This document shows, in pieces, positions 34,985 to 43,512 of a DNA stretch of 64,000 bases (position 1 is its first letter; each line of letters begins with the position of its first letter). The position numbers and the translations under genes are program-made. Source of the DNA: an uncultured Isosphaeraceae bacterium (lineage in GTDB: Bacteria; Planctomycetota; Planctomycetia; Isosphaerales; Isosphaeraceae); the NCBI GenBank assembly GCA_945957605.1, contig CAMFLR010000001.1:1178001-1242000 (forward strand), written 5' to 3'. The notes under the pieces are model-generated. The model made no database searches. It worked only from the letters and a program-made list of their open reading frames with translations, and had not been told where the DNA came from.

Positions 34985-36514
34985 TCAACTTCTGCGACCG
35001 GAAATGATCGCGCGGAAGTTGCTGCCAGGAAGGCCTAATCCATTGCCTGAGAGCTTCACGCCCTGGACGCTCGACACGGCATGGCTGCCCGACCCGTTGA
35101 CCGTAAGTTGATAGTTCTGCGCGGGATTGAGGTGGCCACGAACGCGAAGAACGATCGAATTGTGCACCTTGTCGTATGTGGCCTGGACTTTGACCACATG
35201 CGACGCCCGGCCTGGCGCGGCGATCGTTTCGAGACGATAATTCCGTAAGTCTCGTACCGAATTCGCATTCGCCGCAGCGCTCAGAGTGAGCACGATATCG
35301 GTGGAATTTTGATGGACCGTCACCTGCGGCACGGCGGTGACAAGCAGGCTCGATTGAGGAAGCACGAGTTCGCCAATCGCTGACCGAAGATCGGTATAGT
35401 CATTCTCCGCGAACCAAATTTGACCGTTCGGCCCAACGGTTATTGCCCCCGAATCACCATCGACGTAAGCGAACGTCGAATTGTTGACGGTTGTCTCAGA
35501 AACGATGCCTGACGCGTTGATTTCGCCGATCTTGTAAATCAGCGGTTGATTCGCACCATTTGAAGATCGAGCGGTTTCCGTGAAAATCGCGTCGCCGTTC
35601 GGGCCTCGCGAAATCGCGCCGACGCTCCCACCCGGGTTGCTCAGCGGGTAGGTCGTTATTTTCCCCGAGGGCGTAATGATACCGACCAGCGAGCCCGCGT
35701 TTGGATTGACGTTCGTAAGTGTCTCGGTGAAGTAGACATTTCCGTCAGCCGCGCCGACCATGCTCTGAATCACTCCCCCCATTGGAGCTGCAAATTTGGT
35801 GAAAACACCAGCCGGTGTCGCGCTGCCATATGCAGTAAAGATCGTTCCATTCTGGGATACAGCGATTGGCCCAAGTGTATAGTGGCCCGTATCTACTGGC
35901 GTCACGATGCCGTCCGGCGTGATCTTATCGATGAAGTCGAAGTTGCCAACGCCACCACCAGAGGGCTGTCCTGCCCCGATGTAGACGTTGCCATTTCCAC
36001 CAACGACAAAATCGATTGTCGTAAAGATCGGGCCATTCTCTGCGCCCGCAGGCACGTTGTTATCAGGGTATTTGAGGTATTCGCTGTTGAGAATGGGGTA
36101 CGACAGAGGAATCACCGTCACGGAGCCGTCGGGATTAACTCGATCCAGACCAAGACTGTACTGATTGCCCGCGGTTGAATCGGTCAAGACGTAAAGGCTG
36201 CCATCGGGGCCTGATGCCAGTGCACGAGGGCTCATAATCACACCGGCTGCATCGATCGGAAGGTGCGCTTTGAACGTCCCGTTGGGAGTGATGTGCTGCA
36301 AGAAGTCGGTGCCTGGATAGCCGATATCCCTAGCTGCTCCTGTTTTTGAGATGTACCAAACATCTCCTCCCGGACCGGCGGCCATCTGGCCCACGAATTG
36401 ATAGGAGGGAAGTGGGAATTGCTGCACACTCGTCAAAAGCTGCCGTGTTTCGAGCGTTTCTACGGCGACGGCGAGCGAAGTCCGGCAGATGTTCTTTCGG
36501 CGCAAACGATTCAT
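34985..36514 (-). CDS. Vgb/streptogramin-lyase-like beta-propeller protein with LExRxLL tag
   Basis: 509 residues. The N-terminus RRKNICRTSLAVAVETLETRQLLTS contains the LExRxLL motif that planctomycetes place at the start of many large exported proteins in place of a normal signal peptide. Residues about 35-400 are repeated propeller blades with DGNVYFTE, GPNGDAIFTE, GPNGQIWFAEND and GSLYVLTD elements, as in virginiamycin B lyase and related proteins. The C-terminal 100 residues are beta-rich, like a Big/Ig-type domain (YQLTVNGSGSHAV). Lyase activity is not implied: most distant Vgb-like propellers are not antibiotic lyases. It is a single gene, convergent with DUF1559. No strong Shine-Dalgarno is seen. 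Confidence 0.85.
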   Translation of the reverse strand: MNRLRRKNICRTSLAVAVETLETRQLLTSVQQFPLPSYQFVGQMAAGPGGDVWYISKTGAARDIGYPGTDFLQHITPNGTFKAHLPIDAAGVIMSPRALASGPDGSLYVLTDSTAGNQYSLGLDRVNPDGSVTVIPLSYPILNSEYLKYPDNNVPAGAENGPIFTTIDFVVGGNGNVYIGAGQPSGGGVGNFDFIDKITPDGIVTPVDTGHYTLGPIAVSQNGTIFTAYGSATPAGVFTKFAAPMGGVIQSMVGAADGNVYFTETLTNVNPNAGSLVGIITPSGKITTYPLSNPGGSVGAISRGPNGDAIFTETARSSNGANQPLIYKIGEINASGIVSETTVNNSTFAYVDGDSGAITVGPNGQIWFAENDYTDLRSAIGELVLPQSSLLVTAVPQVTVHQNSTDIVLTLSAAANANSVRDLRNYRLETIAAPGRASHVVKVQATYDKVHNSIVLRVRGHLNPAQNYQLTVNGSGSHAVSSVQGVKLSGNGLGLPGSNFRAIISGRRS

Positions 36515-36822
36515 GGTGTATCATCCGTGGATGCGAATTCAAGGAAACCGGCGTCCGTGAGGAGCACGGAGTTTTATCGTAAATGACCAACAAGGTCAAC
36601 TCATGGAATTACATCTCAAGTCGTTATGTTGACGAATTTCACGCCATAGGGTTGACACTGATAGAGTCGCCACCAAAGCAGCAGCCCGAAGTTCTGCCGA
36701 AACCCATGCTTCGCCAAAATTGAGGCAAAACAGCAATGGTCCCAAGCGCAATCACTCAACATCACGCTGCGATTTTGCTGACGACACACATGTTTATGAA
36801 CTCTGCGTGATACAAACCGAGC
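36515..36822. other. Gene-free region upstream of the beta-propeller gene
   Basis: 308 bp with no credible coding sequence. It lies between the start of the Vgb-like gene and the end of the WD40 kinase gene, both on the minus strand. It should hold the Vgb-like promoter and the kinase operon's 3' end. No hairpin or promoter that could be defended was found. Confidence 0.55.
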
Positions 36823-39800
36823 CTACGGCTCCGCACGCCAGAGATGAACTGTCCCATCATGTGCGGCCGATGCGAGAGTGCCGCCGTCGGGCGAAAACGC
36901 CAGCGCATTGATCTGGGCAGACGTGCCAGAGAGATTCAGCAGCTCCTGCCCTGTCACGGGATCCCAAATTCGAATCACCCCCCTGTGACCGGCTGAGGCA
37001 AGTACATTACCATCCGGCGAAAATGCGACCTGACGAAGCTCGTCGCCGTCACTATGGATCAAACGAATCGGTATTGCACGCTCGATGTCGCAAATCGTGA
37101 TCGAGCCGAGAGTATCGGCCACTGCGAGCACCTTGCCATTGGGCGAAAACGCCAGCGACATCAAGTTCGAGCGCATAGGAACGACACGCGGAGGAAATGT
37201 GCTTTCACGTTCCAGGTTCCAGATTCGCACATTACCGTCGTTGCCCGCCGAGGCGAGAGTCTTACCGTCGGGCGAGAAGGCGATCGAGTGAACCGAGTCG
37301 GAGTGCCCCTCCATGACGCGAAGCTGCTTCCAGGTTTCGACCTCCCAAACGCGAATGGTGCCATCGGAACCTGCCGTTACTAACCTTTTGCCGGATCTGT
37401 CGAAGCATATCGAGCGAATGCGGTCGCTATGTCCTTGAAGCGTGGTAATAATTTGACCTGTGGAAGCATTCCAAACGCGGACGTTCTCTGCGTTGAGCAG
37501 ATGTCCCGACACCAAGATGTGGCCGTCTGGTGAGTAAGCGATCGCAGAGACTGTACCGCTGCCGCCTTGCCACGCCCTGATCATTTGCCCGGTCGCCGTC
37601 TCCCAGATTTTGATCGTCTCATCTGGTTTGCTGTCGTCGCTTCCTGTCGCGAGTAGACGACCATCGGAAGAGAAAGAGATCGACCATGCCTCGTCGCTGT
37701 GCCCCGCCGGTTGACGCGCCCTGGCATCGTCTCGCATGAATGGCCGCCAACGGCGTACACCTGACGAACTCGAAATCAACAACGACTGTCCATCGGCATC
37801 GAAGATCGGTTTCTCCAGATCCTCTGGACGACCGCGAAATGATGCGAGCCGTTCTCCTGAAGCGACATCCCAGATCGACAGTGGAGGCGGGCCGCCTTCC
37901 TTCCAACGCGCGAAAAAGACCGTCACCAACTTCTTACTATCTGGCGAAAACACGACGTCAAAATAGCGAAACGGTGTGACATGCCCGGTAACGATGTGGT
38001 GCGTTTTATCCGAGTTGCGGTCGATCAGTTCCACATCTCCCCGCTCATCCAGGATGGCAATCGTGGCGCCGTCTGGACTGATCGACAGCCGACCTTCATT
38101 CGCTGGCACATTTCGCTCGCTCAATAGTGCTCCCGTTACACCGTTCCACACCGTTAGGCGATAACCGGGGTTCGAAATCGCCGCAACGATTTGCCCCGAT
38201 TTTGAAGCCGCGAACCCCGAGAAATTTTCAACTCCTCGCTCGGCGCGAAAGTCGCGGATGATCTCGCCAGATCGGAAGTCACGCATCGTGATCATCCTGG
38301 GTGTTTCGTGCGTCAGAATGATTTGCGGAGACGAATCGGAATCGACACGTGAGAATTGATCAAACTGTTGGACGAGTTTCGGGTGATCGACACCATCGGC
38401 CAAACTCCAGAGCCGAGACCGTGAGTTGGGACGCGGATTCGGTCGCGCAGCATGCCCGAACAATCTTCGGTCTGGGAAAAGCCAGCAACTAAGTGACTCG
38501 AAACCACGGTCCATCGGCAATCGCGCGAGGCGACGTCCCGTTGCGACGTCCCAAACGGAAAAGGCATCCGTAGACGCGGAATCGGGAGATCGTTCGGGCG
38601 CTGCGACGAGCGTACCATCCGACGACAACACCGGTTGCTCGATCCGACCAGCGACTCGCTCCATGTCGCGAATCACAGCGCCGGTAGCGGCATCGCGAAT
38701 CTGAAGCCCTGAAGTCTGATCGCTCGTAGCCAGCAGCTTTCCATCCGCCGACAACCCCATTCCGAGAAAATGCGGCGTCGGACCGACAATCTCTACTACC
38801 TCCCGGCGAGCGCGCGCCCAGAGATAGTGCCAGGCGAAGGAACGCGCGCCGTTTCCTCCAGCGTTAAGCGGGATATCCGCCAGAATCTCTTGCGTCCGTT
38901 CCGGCTGACCGGCATCGAGCGCCTGTCCGGCCAGCCGGATTTGCGCACCAAACGCATGACGTTCAGCCGTGCGAGCTTGCGACTTCGCCTCGTCCGCGTT
39001 GCGATCGGCTCGCTTGATTTCGTCCTCGAGCCGCAGGTTAATCGCGCGGAGCCTCCCGTTCGACCACCACCCTGCCCCAACCAATATGATGAGAAGCAGT
39101 GCCAGCATCGACGCCGCGGTGGCCGCAGCCCGACGGTGTTGCCTGGACCAGCGAATGGCGCGTTGCACCGGAGTCGGCCTGCGTGCTCGAATTGGTCGAT
39201 TCGCAATGAAATTGCCAAGGTCGCTGGCCAGTTCAGCAGCAGTCGCGTAACGATCGTTTGGGTCCTTCGTCAAAGCTTTCAAAACGATCGTCTGCAAGTC
39301 GGCAGGAATTGTCGAGTCAAGCGTGCGTGAGAATCGCGGTTCTTCCGATGCGATTCGAATGAGGAGTTGGGCGCGGTCGTCGCCGTCAAACACGGGCCGA
39401 AGCGTGAGAAGCTCATAGAGAGTTGCTCCCAGCGCATAGACGTCGCTTCGGCAATCGAACGGCCCGCGGCTTCCCCTGGCCTGCTCCGGACTGAGATAAC
39501 GCAAGGTCCCAATAACGTCGCCGCTTGCGGTCAGGTCGCTATTCCCGCGGATGCGCGCGAGCCCGAAATCAGCGATCCAAAGATGATTTTCATTTTCGAT
39601 GAGGAAGTTTGAAGGCTTGATGTCCCGGTGCAATACCTCGTGGCGATGGGCATAATCGAGCGCCTCTGCCGCCTGCCGTCCTAGCTCCGCAACCAGACGC
39701 GGCGCCAGTCCATTTCCGCTTTTCAGACGTAGCTCTGCGACGACGTCGGCCAGGTTCCGGCCATCGATTCGCCGCATCGCTAAATAGGGAATCCCGCGCT

Positions 39801-40263
39801 CATTGCCGCAGGCGAATACCGGGACTATGTGCGAATGCTCTAACCCTGCGGCGGCTTGCGCCTCGATCTCAAACCGCCGCATGAGCCGAGGGTCGAGCAA
39901 CGACGCGGACGATAGCACTTTGATCGCCACGCGGCGCCTGAGCGAAATCTGCATCGCCTCGTAAACAACGCCGATACCGCCGCGACCAATCTCGCGCCCG
40001 AGTTGGAAGTCGCCCAGAATGTCGGACGGCCGGGGAATCGCTGAGCCGGCCTCAAGCGACGGATCGTCCTGCGCCAATTCAGACAGCATCCGAATCGCCG
40101 GCAAAAGCTGTGCGAGTACGGTTGTCTCGCCGAAGTCACCCTCGCCCATTTCGGCCAGGTTCGCCTTCTCTCCTCGGGTAATGCGATCGGAGAGTTCGGC
40201 GAGTTGATCGGCGAGCCGTTCCTCATGCGAGCTTGTCGGGCCCGGTGATAGTTCATCGCTCAT
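36823..40263 (-). CDS. Transmembrane Ser/Thr kinase with WD40 repeats
   Basis: 1146 residues. An N-terminal pre-kinase module (about 15-65: LADQLAELSDRITRGE, AQLLPAIRMLSEL) precedes a Hanks-type kinase with GRGGIG loop at 93-98, Lys115, HRDIKPSN near 210 and ADFGLAR near 231, so it should be active. One membrane helix lies near 376-398. From about 480 to the end come WD40 repeats with FSPDGK/TVRVWD-type units, forming one or two propellers outside the membrane. The gene begins with an ATGA overlap behind an ECF sigma gene, an arrangement repeatedly seen in planctomycetes where the kinase is thought to control the linked sigma factor. Confidence 0.92.
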   Translation of the reverse strand: MSDELSPGPTSSHEERLADQLAELSDRITRGEKANLAEMGEGDFGETTVLAQLLPAIRMLSELAQDDPSLEAGSAIPRPSDILGDFQLGREIGRGGIGVVYEAMQISLRRRVAIKVLSSASLLDPRLMRRFEIEAQAAAGLEHSHIVPVFACGNERGIPYLAMRRIDGRNLADVVAELRLKSGNGLAPRLVAELGRQAAEALDYAHRHEVLHRDIKPSNFLIENENHLWIADFGLARIRGNSDLTASGDVIGTLRYLSPEQARGSRGPFDCRSDVYALGATLYELLTLRPVFDGDDRAQLLIRIASEEPRFSRTLDSTIPADLQTIVLKALTKDPNDRYATAAELASDLGNFIANRPIRARRPTPVQRAIRWSRQHRRAAATAASMLALLLIILVGAGWWSNGRLRAINLRLEDEIKRADRNADEAKSQARTAERHAFGAQIRLAGQALDAGQPERTQEILADIPLNAGGNGARSFAWHYLWARARREVVEIVGPTPHFLGMGLSADGKLLATSDQTSGLQIRDAATGAVIRDMERVAGRIEQPVLSSDGTLVAAPERSPDSASTDAFSVWDVATGRRLARLPMDRGFESLSCWLFPDRRLFGHAARPNPRPNSRSRLWSLADGVDHPKLVQQFDQFSRVDSDSSPQIILTHETPRMITMRDFRSGEIIRDFRAERGVENFSGFAASKSGQIVAAISNPGYRLTVWNGVTGALLSERNVPANEGRLSISPDGATIAILDERGDVELIDRNSDKTHHIVTGHVTPFRYFDVVFSPDSKKLVTVFFARWKEGGPPPLSIWDVASGERLASFRGRPEDLEKPIFDADGQSLLISSSSGVRRWRPFMRDDARARQPAGHSDEAWSISFSSDGRLLATGSDDSKPDETIKIWETATGQMIRAWQGGSGTVSAIAYSPDGHILVSGHLLNAENVRVWNASTGQIITTLQGHSDRIRSICFDRSGKRLVTAGSDGTIRVWEVETWKQLRVMEGHSDSVHSIAFSPDGKTLASAGNDGNVRIWNLERESTFPPRVVPMRSNLMSLAFSPNGKVLAVADTLGSITICDIERAIPIRLIHSDGDELRQVAFSPDGNVLASAGHRGVIRIWDPVTGQELLNLSGTSAQINALAFSPDGGTLASAAHDGTVHLWRAEP

Positions 40264-40910
40264 GGCGAAGTTGGTGGCTCCACGCCCATTTTCTCCAGCA
40301 GCTCGCGAAGCCGCTGAAGTGCGCGCATGTGTCGCATCTTGGCAGCGCTTAGACCGATTTCTAGTACTGCCGCGATCTCGTCGAATGCGAGCTGATCGAG
40401 ATAGCGCAACCCCAAAACTTCGCGATCGGGTTCGTCCATTTGCTCGAGCGCCAAAGTCAGTCGTGAGCGGCGTTCTTCGCGATCAAAGTGCCCACGAGGA
40501 GTGAGGTCCTGGCAAGCGAGCCGATCACCCCAACGTGAATCCATCGCGGTGTTGTATTTTGGACCATCGAGTCGTTCTTCCTGCGCGATCCCACGAATCG
40601 TTGACGCAACGTGGTCGCGATGTGTGCGTGCCAACCGGTCAATCGCGAGGCGAAAAAGCCACGCGTAAAAAGGCAAAGGTCGGTCGCGAAGGTAATTGGG
40701 CAACCGCCGGGTAGCATCCGCCAGAGTTTCCTGAACCACGTCGGAAGGGTCGAGCCTGGGCGCCAACCGTTGATCCAATCGCGACGCAATGGCACGTCTG
40801 AGACGGTCGCGGTGTGTCTCGACCAAGGTACGAACGGCCTCGGGATCGCCCGCGGCTGCATCGCGCAAGAGATCGTCGAGTGCGCGTTCTGGCGCCGGAT
40901 CCGAGTTCAT
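40260..40910 (-). CDS. ECF sigma factor linked to a Ser/Thr kinase
   Basis: 216 residues from ATG 40910; an upstream TTG at 40946 would add 12 residues. Neither start has a good Shine-Dalgarno. Region 2 is clear (RLAPRLDPSDVVQETLADAT, YLRDRPLPFYAWLFRLAIDR), and so is region 4 (LGLRYLDQLAFDEIAAVLEI). It is very similar to the sigma at 53289-53903: both share ASRLDxRLAxRxDxSDVVQETLAD and YLRDRPLPF, so both belong to the same kinase-linked group. It is translationally coupled to the WD40 kinase. Kinase-dependent activation is an inference from this linkage. Confidence 0.92.
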   Translation of the reverse strand: MNSDPAPERALDDLLRDAAAGDPEAVRTLVETHRDRLRRAIASRLDQRLAPRLDPSDVVQETLADATRRLPNYLRDRPLPFYAWLFRLAIDRLARTHRDHVASTIRGIAQEERLDGPKYNTAMDSRWGDRLACQDLTPRGHFDREERRSRLTLALEQMDEPDREVLGLRYLDQLAFDEIAAVLEIGLSAAKMRHMRALQRLRELLEKMGVEPPTSP

Positions 40911-41853
40911 TAGTAGGTTCGTACGAAGGTCGGGCGGCTTTTTCAATCGTCCCCGCTTTCTGGCTTATTCTCATGTACGCCATAAACGCTTGCAAGGCCC
41001 CTAAAATCTAGTCCTCAAAAAATTCTTCGATCCGGCTGTGACTTTTTTCCACGAGGCGCGTGATTCATTCCTAGACAGTTCAATTGGGTTTGCGCGCGTC
41101 GTAGATGACGAACGCAAAAGGGCATTGCTCCGCCTCAATGGTCGTCCGATCGTCCCGAACTCCGGGGTTCGACGGTCGGGCGGCCATTGCCAAGGCCTGT
41201 GCGCCTATTCCCTTTATGGCTAGTCACTTAACGCAAAAATCTCGCTAGTGTATTTCAAGAGACGACTTCGAGTCGTCATTCAGCATTTCGGCACTCCTTC
41301 CCGCCGGTCCTAGTAATCAACCGTTCCTGTCGCAGTCTCAAAGGTTCCATTCACCACTGGCTCTGGCGCTTGCGCCACTCGACGTCTAGTTAAAAACATG
41401 CTCGGCACAATTATGCGAATACAATTCGCGAGGCCAGCAATCTTAACGCCTTCGATCTCAATTCAGGAATTCATACAACACTGTTCACTTAAACAAGTTT
41501 AGCCAACGATTGGACTGTTGAAGAAAGCGTCAAACACAATCACAACGATCAATCCTCATCTGCGCCAATAATCAGCGATTCTTCATGCAATGAGTTCGCC
41601 TCGCATTTCAAATCGCAATTCAAAGAAATGAGCAAATGCGGCAAGAGCGTCAAAGTGCTCTTATTTAAATTCCGCGACGTGTTCGATTTTGTGTTAGCCA
41701 TTGTTTGACAGTTGGTGATAGAGTGCAAACAAGACTCGCGCCATCAATTCAACACGTGCGAGGCTTTCGTCGACCGAGTCCAGAGTGACAACGTTTCCCG
41801 CCGCGTTGGGGCGCCGGGAGGTTTTGTGGTGCGCACTTCGATCGGAGAACGTG
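40911..41853. other. Long AT-rich divergent intergenic region
   Basis: About 940 bp between the sigma gene (leftward) and the cytochrome gene (rightward), the largest gene-free stretch here. The part 41380-41720 is markedly AT-rich. A reading frame at 41038-41223 lacks a ribosome site and coding character. Elements seen are a 6-3-6 inverted repeat (GCGAAT/ATTCGC, 41415-41429), a stem-loop at 41643-41662, and a TTGACA hexamer at 41705-41710 without a good -10 partner. It probably carries two promoters and possibly a small RNA. Confidence 0.55.
41643..41662. promoter_or_regulatory. Stem-loop followed by AT-rich tract
   Basis: AAGAGC and GCTCTT pair as a 6-bp stem with an 8-nt loop, followed on the plus strand by ATTTAAAT. 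It resembles a weak intrinsic terminator but no gene ends here, so it might close an unseen small RNA or be chance. Confidence 0.25.
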
Positions 41854-43437
41854 ATGCGGACTTACTCCAAGTCGGCGGGGTCACTTCTTAGTCTAGGGGT
41901 CGCGTTGCTTCTCATCGCTGGCCTGGACGTTCGTCCCAGCGAGGCGGCCGATCCGGTTGCTCCCAAAGATAACCTCGCCCGCGGTAAGGAAATCTTCCAT
42001 CGTGAGTGGCTGCCCGACGATACCCGCACCCACGGCGGTGACGGCCTGGGGCCTGCATACAACGATACTTCGTGCATCGCCTGTCACAACCTTGGTGCAT
42101 CGGGCGGTGCCGGTCCGGCGAATAAAGACGTGCTGATTCTCTCGGCGTTTCCGGTGACCGATCGAAAGGCCAACGGACGTGGCAGCGCCCTTCCATCTTT
42201 TGCAAAGGTCGCAGTCAAGAAGCTGTCAAATGCTGCCGTTGAGGCAAAAGCGGCAGAAAAACCGAATGATGCGAAGGTTGCCGAAAAAACCGACGATGCG
42301 AAGGCCAACTCGAACGTCGACGAGTCCAAAGCTCCAGCGAAGACGGACGCAGACGAACTCGCCCGATTCCATCCTGGCTTCCGCGCAGCGCGAAGCGTGG
42401 TCGTTCATCGCTATGGCACAGATCCGCTCTACGCGGAGTGGCGCCAGCTTTTGCTTGGCCCGCAAGGGATGCAGGGACGTTCGCGAGTTCCCCGATTTTC
42501 CAGACGAGAAGGCGTTCAGGCCGAAATCGATGAGTTACGTGGACAGGTGCAGGCCTCCGAGCGATCATTCCAGATCCCCAAGGAAATCGGCGGTTTCCAG
42601 ATTATTAGCTCACGACGCAATACATCGCCGCTTTTCGGTTCCGGGCTAATCGACTCGATACCCGATGCCGTCATCGAAGCGGGAATGGAGAAGACAGACA
42701 CGCTATTTCCCGAAACCCGCGGACGTGTGAGTCGGTTCAATAATGGCAAGGTCGGCCGCTTCGGTTGGAAGGGCCAATCGCAGAGTCTCGAAGACTTCGT
42801 TCTGACCGCGTGCTCGGTCGAGCTCGGTCTCGAAGTTCCCGGTCACGGCCAGGGGACGCTGCCCAACGCGCTCGCTTACAAACCGCCAGGTCTCGACCTC
42901 GATTCTGGCGAATGTTCGTCGCTCGTGGCTTACGTGCGAAGCATTCCCGCGCCGGTCAAACGCGAATCGGCGAATGCACGCGAAAAGGCGGCGATTCGAG
43001 CTGGTGAGGAATCGTTCCGCGCGGTCGGCTGTGCCTCGTGCCACGTCCCCAAGCTTGGCGCTGTGGAAAACATCTACAGCGACCTTTTGCTGCACGATAT
43101 GGGCGAAACGCTTGGTGATAACGGATCATACGGCGTGTTCATCAACGACTCACCCTCAACCGAGGGGCAAAATACGCCAGATGAAGGCAAGGACGTGAAA
43201 CAGCGCGATGAAGTCGCCACGCGCAAGGAATGGCGCACACCGCCGCTCTGGGGTTTTCGCGACTCCGGACCATACCTGCACGATGGCCGGGCTGAGAACC
43301 TGGAACAAGCAGTTGCCTTCCACGACGGCCAGGCCGCCCGCTCTGCACAGAAATTCTTCGAACTATCGACGAAACAGCGGATGAAGGTTGAGGTCTTCCT
43401 GAAGTCGCTCACCGCACCCGCCGACGCTTCTCAGTAA
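41854..43437 (+). CDS. Di-heme c-type cytochrome oxidoreductase (DHOR/DUF1111)
   Basis: 527 residues from ATG 41854, with GGAG 6 nt upstream. A signal peptide ends near SEAAD (31-33). Two heme-binding motifs are seen: CIACH (74-78) and CASCH (393-397). The DUF1111 'thiol oxidoreductase' signatures are present: GLGPAYNDTSCIACHN, LWGFRDSGPYLHDGRA and AVAFHDGQA. A hydrophilic Ala/Lys/Asp-rich insertion at about 123-165 (repeats of AEKPNDAKVAEK type) is unusual and probably a surface loop. The family acts as periplasmic electron-transfer enzymes; its physiological substrate is unclear. The WD40 lipoprotein gene follows 75 bp later, probably co-transcribed. Confidence 0.9.
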   Translation: MRTYSKSAGSLLSLGVALLLIAGLDVRPSEAADPVAPKDNLARGKEIFHREWLPDDTRTHGGDGLGPAYNDTSCIACHNLGASGGAGPANKDVLILSAFPVTDRKANGRGSALPSFAKVAVKKLSNAAVEAKAAEKPNDAKVAEKTDDAKANSNVDESKAPAKTDADELARFHPGFRAARSVVVHRYGTDPLYAEWRQLLLGPQGMQGRSRVPRFSRREGVQAEIDELRGQVQASERSFQIPKEIGGFQIISSRRNTSPLFGSGLIDSIPDAVIEAGMEKTDTLFPETRGRVSRFNNGKVGRFGWKGQSQSLEDFVLTACSVELGLEVPGHGQGTLPNALAYKPPGLDLDSGECSSLVAYVRSIPAPVKRESANAREKAAIRAGEESFRAVGCASCHVPKLGAVENIYSDLLLHDMGETLGDNGSYGVFINDSPSTEGQNTPDEGKDVKQRDEVATRKEWRTPPLWGFRDSGPYLHDGRAENLEQAVAFHDGQAARSAQKFFELSTKQRMKVEVFLKSLTAPADASQ

Positions 43438-43512
43438 TTCGCTCGCTCTGGCCCCGACAGCCAAGTCGTTCGTGTCGTTGCTCGCCGCACTCACATGATT
43501 AAGGAACGATCG

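Noticed and set aside
36720-36911. 63-residue plus-strand frame
   Set aside because: Runs into the 3' end of the kinase gene in antisense and has no coding features.
41038-41223. 61-residue open frame in the long intergenic region
   Set aside because: No ribosome-binding sequence, no hydrophobic or domain pattern, no operon context.
41705-41733. Sigma-70 promoter before the cytochrome gene
   Set aside because: TTGACA is perfect, but the sequence 17 nt later (AACAAG) is not an acceptable -10 element.
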